Part shown: in pieces, positions 7,916 to 14,221 of the stretch | Position numbering within the stretch: the stretch's first letter is position 1 | Layout: each line of letters begins with the position of its first letter | NCBI GenBank assembly: GCA_016281295.1 | Contig: JAEEII010000284.1 | Span: forward strand, 1 to 21,073 | DNA: 21,073 nucleotides | Reading direction: 5' to 3' | Source of the DNA: Bacteroidales bacterium | GTDB lineage: Bacteria > Bacteroidota > Bacteroidia > Bacteroidales > F082 | Made by a program: the position numbers and the translations under genes | Notes under the pieces: model-generated | Seen by the model: only the letters and a program-made list of their open reading frames with translations | Told to the model about the DNA's origin: nothing | Database searches by the model: none

Positions 7916-8479
7916 ATGCTTAGTCAAGATGTTAAGATCGGAAGTGCAATCCGTATGGATGGAAAGATTTATTTCTGCATTGACTTCCAACATGTTAAGC
8001 CTGGTAAAGGCAATACCATTATGCGTATCAAGCTGAAGGATGTCCTCAGCGGTAATGTGCTTGAAAAGAGATTCGACATTGGTGTGAAACTGGAAGATGT
8101 CCGCGTTGAACACCGTCCTTATCAGTTCCTTTATAAAGAAGGTGAAGATTTCATCTTCATGCACACCGAGACCTATGATCAGATTCCGATTGCTGGTGAC
8201 AACATTACTGGTGTAAAGTTCATGAAGGAAAACGACATTGTGGATGTCGTGGTTGATGCTTCCACAGAGACCATCCTGTATGCGGAAATGCCTGTGAAGA
8301 CGGTTCTTCAAGTGACTTATACTGAGCCTGGTGAGAAGGGCAATACCGCCACCAACGCCTTGAAGGAAGCCACAGTTGAGACGGGTGCAATGGTCCGTGT
8401 TCCTCTGTTCATCAACACGGATGACATGATCCGCGTCGATACTCGTACTGGAGAATATTGTGAACGAGTGAAGGCCTGA
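7916..8479 (+). CDS. efp: Elongation factor P
   Basis: Binds stalled ribosomes between the P and E sites and promotes peptide bonds at polyproline stretches. The 187 residues fit, with the three beta-barrel domains in order: KOW-like domain I (1-65), domain II (66-128) and domain III (129-187). The tip lysine that enters the peptidyl-transferase centre is Lys31 in HVKPGKGNT. The C-terminal signature is diverged but recognisable (VRVPLFINTDDMIRVDTRTGEYCERVK). It has its own promoter. The stop overlaps the next start (TGATG at 8477-8481), so the LpxD-like gene is coupled to it. No lysine-modifying genes (epmA/epmB) are in the window. Confidence 0.96.
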   Translation: MLSQDVKIGSAIRMDGKIYFCIDFQHVKPGKGNTIMRIKLKDVLSGNVLEKRFDIGVKLEDVRVEHRPYQFLYKEGEDFIFMHTETYDQIPIAGDNITGVKFMKENDIVDVVVDASTETILYAEMPVKTVLQVTYTEPGEKGNTATNALKEATVETGAMVRVPLFINTDDMIRVDTRTGEYCERVKA

Positions 8480-9417
8480 TGAAAATCCGACAAACCACGT
8501 TAAAACATGTCGCCGAGCTGATAGGAGCAAAATATGTCGGCGATGCCCGTTTCCCCATTACTGGATTCAATGAAATCCATAAGGTGGAACCCGGGGACGT
8601 GACCTTTGTCGATCATCCTAAATATTATGGCAAAGCCTTGAACTCGGCGGCAACGGTTGTGCTCATCAACAAGCATGTCGATTGCCCCGAAGGCAAGGCT
8701 TTGCTTATTCACGAGGATCCTTTCGCTGCTTTTATCCAGCTCATGCGGCATTACCGTCCCATTGAGCCTTGCACACAAGCTATCAGCCCCACCGCGGAGA
8801 TTGGCGAGGGTACGGTGATTATGCCGGGGTCTTTCGTGGGTAACCATACCGTTATCGGTAAGAACTGCGTCATCCATCCCAATGTAACCATCTATGACTA
8901 TTGCGTCATCGGAGATAATGTCATCATCCATTCTGGCAGCGTGATAGGTGCTGACGCCTATTATTTCCAACGCCGGACTGAAGGCTATATGAAATTTGAG
9001 TCGTTTGGCCGTGTGGTCATCGAGGATGATGTGGAAATCGGTGCTTTGTGCAGTATCGATAAAGGGGTGACCTCTGACACCTTGATCAGAAAGGGCACCA
9101 AGATGGACAACCATTGCCAAGTTGGCCACGACAGCTATATCGGATGCAATTGTCTCATTGGCAGCCATGCCGCTATTGCCGGTGTCACTCGTATTGAGGA
9201 TGATGTCATCCTTTGGGGACGTGTCTGTGTGAACAAAGACTTGGTGATTGGCGAAGGTGCCGTGGTCCTCGCCACCTCAGCAGTGGATAAAAACATCGAA
9301 CCGGGCAAAGCGGTCTTCGGCGTTCCTGCCCAGGACGTCCGCAAGCAATGGCGTGAACAAGCGGCCATGCGGCAGTTGCCCGAATTTCTCAGAGAGTATT
9401 ATAAGAAGAACTCCTGA
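8479..9417 (+). CDS. LpxD-like N-acyltransferase (hexapeptide-repeat family)
   Basis: Left-handed beta-helix acyltransferase resembling LpxD, which transfers a 3-hydroxyacyl chain to UDP-3-O-acyl-glucosamine in lipid A synthesis. The 312 residues contain an N-terminal LpxD-type domain (about 1-95, with SGFNEI-like TGFNEIHKVEPGDVTFVDHPKY), then hexapeptide repeats from about 100 (PTAEIGEGTVIMPGSFVGNHTV...), and a helical tail. His217 in QVGHDS aligns with the catalytic His of LpxD. The segment IGADAYYFQRR replaces the usual GxDGFGF-type loop, so acyl or sugar specificity may differ. An LpxD-like paralogue directly after efp is a recurring Bacteroidota arrangement, so this is probably the second paralogue rather than the canonical LpxD. 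It overlaps efp by 1 bp. Confidence 0.8.
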   Translation: MKIRQTTLKHVAELIGAKYVGDARFPITGFNEIHKVEPGDVTFVDHPKYYGKALNSAATVVLINKHVDCPEGKALLIHEDPFAAFIQLMRHYRPIEPCTQAISPTAEIGEGTVIMPGSFVGNHTVIGKNCVIHPNVTIYDYCVIGDNVIIHSGSVIGADAYYFQRRTEGYMKFESFGRVVIEDDVEIGALCSIDKGVTSDTLIRKGTKMDNHCQVGHDSYIGCNCLIGSHAAIAGVTRIEDDVILWGRVCVNKDLVIGEGAVVLATSAVDKNIEPGKAVFGVPAQDVRKQWREQAAMRQLPEFLREYYKKNS

Positions 9418-9424
9418 GTTTTTT

Positions 9425-11656
9425 TCAAAACTTCCATACTCCTTCTGCTTTGATGTCTATTTTAACATCCTCTGAGGTTATAGTGCCACCCGTTCTTGCA
9501 TAGAGTGTCAAGGCATTGAATAGCTTCAGTTTACCCAATACATACACCCGTGAGCCAAGGCCAAAGAGATTGGGGATGGAGAAGGCTCCTAACACATCGT
9601 TTTCATAAACGCTGATTCGGCTGTTGTAGTCGTCGCTGTCAAAAAGCGCATAGCGTAAGGTGAGGGAATAGGGCTTTCCTTCTGGCTTGTATGCCATATC
9701 CTGACACAGAAGATGACCTCGGCTGTGAATGCCATCGTCGTTGAAGTAGTGCGAATAGGAAATCCTGCTGTTGAAGACCCAGTCGTTGAAAAAGGTATAG
9801 CTGAGTTGGAATTGTACGGAGCGTTTGGTATAAAAGACAGGGTAGTAGCTGAACGCATGGTCGTCGTTGCTGTTTTTCATCTTCGTTTTTGACTTGAACC
9901 TCACTTGCATGGAGGCGTTGTGGTTTAGTTGATGAAAGATTTGGATGCTATATTCTTGCCCCCATGATGGAGTGTAAACTTGGCTGGTTAGCCATTTGAA
10001 GCGGAAGAAGTCGCAGTGGGCGAGGAGGTTCCATTTTGCAGCGGGGGCGCATTGTAGGCTTAGCAAAAAGCCTTCTTCCGCTTGACCTCGGCTGCTTTCT
10101 TTCACAGCACCGAAGAAGAGGTTTTGATACCTTGTCCCATAATTGCGGTACATCAGGGTGAAGTCGATGTAGCCTGTAGGTTTGGCGGTCATGCCTGCCA
10201 GGCCTGCGAGACTCTTGTTGTCGCTCATGGACAGCTCGCCAAAGAAGACGACTTTGCGTAGCTGCCATCGTAAGTCGATTCCTGTCACGTTGAGACGGTC
10301 GCCTTGAAAAAAGAACTGGTTGTATTTTGAGGGCTTAAGCTGCAAAGGGATGCTGAGTCGAAGATGGTAGAAAGTGCTTCCGATTTCGAGTTGTTGGCCG
10401 AGATAGGCGAGTCTGCCTCCAAACACTTGTTGCTGTATCGTATGTCGTTTGGCGAGTTCACCGATGCTTCGGTGGTAGCCGCTTTCTTGCAGGGCACTGA
10501 CGAGTGCTTGTCCGTCGGGATTTTCATCGGTGATTTCGGAGAGTGTGTCGTTTGGGTTGTTGTCATCTACGGTGGTGGCATCGATTCGGCGTGATGAGTA
10601 GAAAGCAGTAGCCTGGAAGTCGTGAAAGGCCAGTGTTGCCGCTGCGCCTCTGAAGAACTTCCCCTCGCCGGCGGAGGCCTTCGGCCTCACGCCGGCGCCG
10701 CGTTTCATCACTGAGCTGCCCCCCGAGGCTTTCCCGAAACTCATTCCCGACCATAGCGTCAGACCTTGGCCAAAGCTGAGCTGGTAGTCGCCAATGGCTA
10801 TATCTTTGATAATCATACCGTGATGGTGTTCTGTATCAGCCTCAGATCCCGATCTCGTATTCCCCCTTATACTCAAATCAGTGGCGTAGAGATGGAAGCC
10901 GTAAAAGTCGAATCCAGGACTGCGAGAAGCCTCTGCTATCTTTTGTATTGTGTCACTTAAATGATTGAAAAACAGGGGTTCACCAGCGTCTTTCTCCATG
11001 ACGACCCCCAATCTTATCTTGGTGCCGTATCGATAGTTGTATTTCAATTGCAGCTTTGCGGGACTGCCGAGATAATAGCTGTTGGGTTTGGCAAGCATCA
11101 AGGAGTCTCCAGCATCGGCGTATGTCTCGGCGTGATCGATTTTCTGCGCGTAGTTTATCGTTAGCTGATGTTTCCCGCGAGTGACCGCTTTTTTTAATGT
11201 GAGGCTTTCTTGTTCTTGGACCTTTTCACTGTAGCCACAATATATAATAGGTGTGATGACAGCCACCGTGCGCTCGTCGAACCCCTCCACCATTAGCAGC
11301 TCCTCAATGTATAGAATGTCTCCGTATCTTTTTCGATATTGTTTCAATGCCTCGAGTTGAAAGACGGAGAGCAGTCCCATCTCGCTGAGACGTGACGTGT
11401 TTTCGCTGTTGATGTTGATGGGTTGTTCACGACAAAATTCATACTCAGCCAACAATTCCTCAAAGTCCTCGCTGAGGGTTTCCTCATCCTCGCTGGTTTC
11501 CGCCCAAGCTTCCACATCATCGAGCATTCTTTGGTACAGAAACTCGATATGCTCTTTCATCAACAAGCTGTCGATGCCAGCATTAATGGTATCTATCTCT
11601 TGGGTAAAACCATTAAGCCCCCAAAACACTAATATGACAAAGGATATTATTCTCAT
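9425..11656 (-). CDS. Helix-hairpin-helix N-terminal domain plus outer-membrane beta-barrel protein
   Basis: A 743-residue protein of unproven function. Residues 1-19 are a signal peptide (ending GFTQ). A charged, acidic helical segment follows (about 30-75). Residues about 78-138 look like tandem helix-hairpin-helix units of the ComEA kind: PININSENTSRLSEMGLLS, then QYRKRYGDILYIEELLMVEGF. From about 160 to the end the pattern is alternating beta-strands with aromatic girdle residues, ending in Phe (AEGVWKF), so a large outer-membrane barrel is likely. HhH modules bind DNA non-specifically, so a role at the surface with DNA is possible but unproven. It follows a PorV-like barrel gene on the same strand across a repeat-filled gap. 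No -7 box was found directly upstream. It converges with the LpxD-like gene, only 7 bp apart. A G+C-rich palindrome lies inside it at 10666-10697. Confidence 0.75.
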   Translation of the reverse strand: MRIISFVILVFWGLNGFTQEIDTINAGIDSLLMKEHIEFLYQRMLDDVEAWAETSEDEETLSEDFEELLAEYEFCREQPININSENTSRLSEMGLLSVFQLEALKQYRKRYGDILYIEELLMVEGFDERTVAVITPIIYCGYSEKVQEQESLTLKKAVTRGKHQLTINYAQKIDHAETYADAGDSLMLAKPNSYYLGSPAKLQLKYNYRYGTKIRLGVVMEKDAGEPLFFNHLSDTIQKIAEASRSPGFDFYGFHLYATDLSIRGNTRSGSEADTEHHHGMIIKDIAIGDYQLSFGQGLTLWSGMSFGKASGGSSVMKRGAGVRPKASAGEGKFFRGAAATLAFHDFQATAFYSSRRIDATTVDDNNPNDTLSEITDENPDGQALVSALQESGYHRSIGELAKRHTIQQQVFGGRLAYLGQQLEIGSTFYHLRLSIPLQLKPSKYNQFFFQGDRLNVTGIDLRWQLRKVVFFGELSMSDNKSLAGLAGMTAKPTGYIDFTLMYRNYGTRYQNLFFGAVKESSRGQAEEGFLLSLQCAPAAKWNLLAHCDFFRFKWLTSQVYTPSWGQEYSIQIFHQLNHNASMQVRFKSKTKMKNSNDDHAFSYYPVFYTKRSVQFQLSYTFFNDWVFNSRISYSHYFNDDGIHSRGHLLCQDMAYKPEGKPYSLTLRYALFDSDDYNSRISVYENDVLGAFSIPNLFGLGSRVYVLGKLKLFNALTLYARTGGTITSEDVKIDIKAEGVWKF
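10666..10697. repeat. G+C-rich imperfect palindrome inside the HhH-barrel gene
   Basis: CGCCGGCG at 10666-10673 is mirrored by CGCCGGCG at 10690-10697. Between them GAGGCC (10674-10679) pairs with GGCCTC (10683-10688) around a 3-nt loop TTC, with a single extra A at 10689. This gives a 14-bp stem with one bulge. It is far richer in G+C than the rest of the gene. The reading frame passes through it (encoding roughly GVRPKASAGEG). Confidence 0.8.
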
Positions 11657-11913
11657 TTCTTTTTTGTTATATTAACCTCACCTCCTGGCCATTCTAGGGC
11701 CTCACCCCCCGACCCCCTCTAGGGCCTCACCCCCCCGACCCCCTCTCCATAGCGGAGAGGGGGAGGGTGCTACCCTGGGCTTATTCTACCGAGATTTAAC
11801 CCCTAACGGGGTAGCTCCCTCTAAATTCTAAATTCTAAATTCTAAATTCTTAATTCTATATTCTCTTTCTACCATGGCTTAACCCCTAACGGGGTGCCTC
11901 AAACATTTTCCCT
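11657..11913. repeat. Repeat-packed intergenic region
   Basis: Four repeat types are stacked in 257 bp between two minus-strand genes. (1) A 25/26-bp C-rich direct repeat at 11693-11717 and 11718-11743, beginning TCTAGGGCCTCACC. (2) A perfect 10-bp inverted repeat, CCCCCTCTCC at 11739-11748 with GGAGAGGGGG at 11754-11763. (3) A 17-nt element TTAACCCCTAACGGGGT at 11796-11812 and again at 11879-11895, itself a small hairpin (ACCCC/GGGGT). (4) A 7-bp tandem array TAAATTC, four perfect units then decayed ones, from about 11822 to 11863. No ORF or promoter box is convincing. These look like small dispersed repeats that have piled up in one place. Confidence 0.85.
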
Positions 11914-12753
11914 CTAACCTCTGTTCTTTGGCCTTCCTCTCAGCTCAAAGCAAAAACCAACATGGATGGCGGGACCCAGCAAGGCATGGACTTCTGCAGC
12001 GACATCCATCTCAATCCCTTTGAGCATATAACCGACACCAAAACTGAGGAGGTTTGGATTGTGTTGTGCACCGGCACGGATTCGAAATCGATGTAAAATC
12101 TCATATTCTAAACCCGCTTTTAGTTTTACCCCTTCGCGGCTGTTGTCGTGTTCTATCTCGCATTGTCCTATGAAATCTTTTGTGAAACAATATGTTATGC
12201 CAAAACGCATCACGATGGGGAGACGGTCTTCATGAAGGGTCTTCAGCCGTTGGACAGGGTGAGCAAGGCAAGCTCCGACACGAAGACGCTCTGTGAGTTG
12301 TGACTGCAAACCCAGCATGAACCCCAACGCACCACGATGAGGATAGGCGTCTCCCCAGTGAAACAGATAATAATCTGCTCTCAGTCCGATTTGAAGGTAG
12401 GGGCCGAAAGCACGCGCATACGCCAATCCGAAAAGACTCTCACTATGGTCGCTTCCTCCGAATTGATTCACAAGCAATCCCAGGGTGCCGATGTTGGGAA
12501 GGGTCTTGATGGCTATACCACTTTTGAAGGCAGTCTCTTTGAGTAGCCATTGGTTTTCATAGTACAAGCCGAATTGCCATCCTTGCAAAGAGGCGATGCC
12601 AGCTGGATTGTTTTGTAACGACCAGAGATTAATGTCACAGCATCCCGTTCGTCCCATAGCGGCAGACCTTCCTCCAATCACCCGATGCAAGTCAATGCAG
12701 TACATCGTGTGATGAAACAGTAAAATGACTATTATTAATATAGTTTTTCTCAT
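11914..12753 (-). CDS. PorV/PorQ-like outer-membrane beta-barrel protein
   Basis: A 279-residue exported protein. Residues 1-19 form a signal peptide (MRKTILIIVILLFHHTMYC, cleavage near ID). The mature N-terminus has the PorV/PorQ-type pattern: IGGRSAAMGRTGCCDINLWSLQNNPAGIASL, that is G-R-S-x-x-M-G, then D and NNPAG. The rest shows alternating beta-strands (FGLAYARAFGPYLQIGLRADYYLF, LKAGLEYEILHRFRIRAGAQHNP), as expected of a barrel. It is too short and diverged to name as PorV itself. It precedes the HhH-barrel gene on the same strand, separated by a repeat-filled gap, so the two may act together in the outer membrane. It has its own -7 box at 12771-12778. Confidence 0.65.
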   Translation of the reverse strand: MRKTILIIVILLFHHTMYCIDLHRVIGGRSAAMGRTGCCDINLWSLQNNPAGIASLQGWQFGLYYENQWLLKETAFKSGIAIKTLPNIGTLGLLVNQFGGSDHSESLFGLAYARAFGPYLQIGLRADYYLFHWGDAYPHRGALGFMLGLQSQLTERLRVGACLAHPVQRLKTLHEDRLPIVMRFGITYCFTKDFIGQCEIEHDNSREGVKLKAGLEYEILHRFRIRAGAQHNPNLLSFGVGYMLKGIEMDVAAEVHALLGPAIHVGFCFELRGRPKNRG

Positions 12754-12770
12754 GTTTTATAAATATGATG

Positions 12771-12778
12771 CAAAGATA
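12771..12778 (-). promoter_or_regulatory. -7 promoter box of the PorV-like gene
   Basis: The minus strand reads TATCTTTG (TAnnTTTG), 18 bp upstream of the ATG at 12753. It is divergent from the promoter at 12876-12883. Confidence 0.55.
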
Positions 12779-12875
12779 TATTAATATGTGTATATATGCA
12801 ATCATATTTTGTTGAATTATTGTCAAATTGTATTTGTTTTTGTTGGTAAAAAGCATTGTTATTCCCAAAAATTTA

Positions 12876-12883
12876 TAACTTTG
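12876..12883 (+). promoter_or_regulatory. -7 promoter box of the DUF456-transketolase operon
   Basis: TAACTTTG matches TAnnTTTG, with a TTG at 12856-12858, 17 bp upstream, as a possible -33 element. The DUF456 ATG at 12904 follows 20 bp downstream. Confidence 0.6.
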
Positions 12884-12903
12884 CTATTTAAAATGTATAT
12901 GCC

Positions 12904-13404
12904 ATGAGCTGGTTGTTCATCGTGTTAGCCATCATCTCTGCCATCGTTGGTGTGGTGGGTGCTATTGTGCCTGGAATTGCGGGTACCCCGTTCAGTTTCA
13001 TAGGATTATTACTCATGTCATTTGTTGATGGTATCGAGTATTCCACTCAATTTCTGGTGATTATGGGTGTTATTGGCGCCATCATTTTTGTCTTGGATTA
13101 TGTGGTTCCGATTTGGGGAACGAAGACCTTGGGAGGCACGAAGGCGGGAACACGTGGTAGCACCATTGGGTTGATTCTTGGATTGCTGATCACTTTTGTT
13201 TTCCCGATAGGGTTTATCGCAGTGCTTCTCGGGCCATTTCTCGGCGCTTATATCGGTGAGAAGACCAATGGCACCGACGATCATCTTGCGTGGCGTTCGG
13301 CGTTTGGGAGCTTTGTCGGTTTTTTGACGGGTACGTTTCTAAAGCTGGTGTATGCGGCTGTTTGTATTTATTACATTGTTAAAGATTTATTTAGTTTGAT
13401 ATGA
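12904..13404 (+). CDS. DUF456 family membrane protein
   Basis: Small inner-membrane protein of 166 residues with no known activity. It shows the DUF456 layout: hydrophobic segments at about 3-25, 30-47 and 50-72, then a glycine-rich loop (GTKTLGGTKAGTRGSTIGLILG) leading into a long hydrophobic stretch at about 86-117. The sequence GPFLGAYIGEKTNG follows, and a final membrane segment lies at about 135-162. The glycine-rich GTKxxGGxKxGxxGSxxG motif is the family hallmark. Its stop overlaps the transketolase start (ATGA at 13401-13404), so the two are translationally coupled. Why a membrane protein is coupled to a pentose-phosphate enzyme is not evident; it may simply be a shared transcript. Confidence 0.85.
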   Translation: MSWLFIVLAIISAIVGVVGAIVPGIAGTPFSFIGLLLMSFVDGIEYSTQFLVIMGVIGAIIFVLDYVVPIWGTKTLGGTKAGTRGSTIGLILGLLITFVFPIGFIAVLLGPFLGAYIGEKTNGTDDHLAWRSAFGSFVGFLTGTFLKLVYAAVCIYYIVKDLFSLI

Positions 13405-14210
13405 TTGATTTACAAAGCAAAGCAAGACATATTCGTGAGCTTATTTTGACTTCCTTGACGGAGGCGGGGTCAGGTCACACGGGCGGTTCTCTTGACTTGG
13501 TGGATATCTTCACGGTGCTTTATTTCGACCATCTGCGTCATGATCCCTCGAACCCATCATGGGAAGGGCGCGACAAGGTGATTCTTTCGATAGGTCATAC
13601 CGCACCGGTGCTGTATGCCACCTTGGCAGCTGCTGGCTATTTTCCGGAACAGGAGATGATGAAGCTCCGCAAGTTGGGAAGTCGTCTTCAGGGTCATCCG
13701 AGTTATGTGTTCGGTTTACCTGGACTTGAGTCATGTTCTGGCTCGCTTGGGCAAGGACTGGGGGTTGCGTTGGGCATGGCGTTGGCAGCGAAGATGGATG
13801 GGAAATCCAACCGTGTCTTTTGTGTGATGGGCGATGGCGAGCAGCAGGAGGGAAGTGTGTGGGAGTCGGCCATGGCCTCTGCACACCACAAGGCGGACAA
13901 CCTCTGTGCCATCATCGACCGCAATCGTCTTCAGATTGACGGTGGCACGGAACAGGTCATGGGTATCGACCCTTTGTTGGATAAATGGGTCGCTTTTGGT
14001 TGGAACGCCATTGAGATTGACGGACATGACTTCGGCCAGATTCAACTTGCTTTGAGACGCGCGGATGAGATGGTGGGTAAACCTACTGCAATCATTGCAG
14101 ATACCATCATGGGCAAGGGTGTCCCTTCTATCGAGAATAACAATCAATGGCATGGCAAGGTGCCCACAAGAGAGCAACTGCCAGGCTTTTTAAAAGAACT
14201 TGAATCTTGA
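13401..14210 (+). CDS. Transketolase, N-terminal subunit
   Basis: Half of a split transketolase, a thiamine-diphosphate enzyme that moves two-carbon ketol units between sugar phosphates (xylulose 5-phosphate, ribose 5-phosphate, erythrose 4-phosphate). The 269 residues carry the pyrophosphate-binding half: His26 in GSGHTGGS, His66 in SIGHTAPVLYA, GSLGQGLGVALGMALA, and the ThDP motif from GDG (144-146, GDGEQQEG) to Asn175 (IIDRNRLQIDG). The C-terminal subunit follows at once, with its ATG 11 bp after this stop. Split transketolases are common in anaerobes and archaea, and the two chains assemble into a heterotetramer. It is coupled upstream to DUF456. Confidence 0.93.
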   Translation: MIDLQSKARHIRELILTSLTEAGSGHTGGSLDLVDIFTVLYFDHLRHDPSNPSWEGRDKVILSIGHTAPVLYATLAAAGYFPEQEMMKLRKLGSRLQGHPSYVFGLPGLESCSGSLGQGLGVALGMALAAKMDGKSNRVFCVMGDGEQQEGSVWESAMASAHHKADNLCAIIDRNRLQIDGGTEQVMGIDPLLDKWVAFGWNAIEIDGHDFGQIQLALRRADEMVGKPTAIIADTIMGKGVPSIENNNQWHGKVPTREQLPGFLKELES

Positions 14211-14221
14211 ATTATTGTACT

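Noticed and set aside
8500..9168. 222-codon frame antisense to the LpxD-like gene
   Set aside because: It is a shadow of the hexapeptide-repeat gene, whose periodicity keeps the opposite frame open.
11822..11863. CRISPR-like array from the 7-bp TAAATTC repeats
   Set aside because: Units are directly adjacent with no spacers and are far too short; this is a simple tandem repeat.
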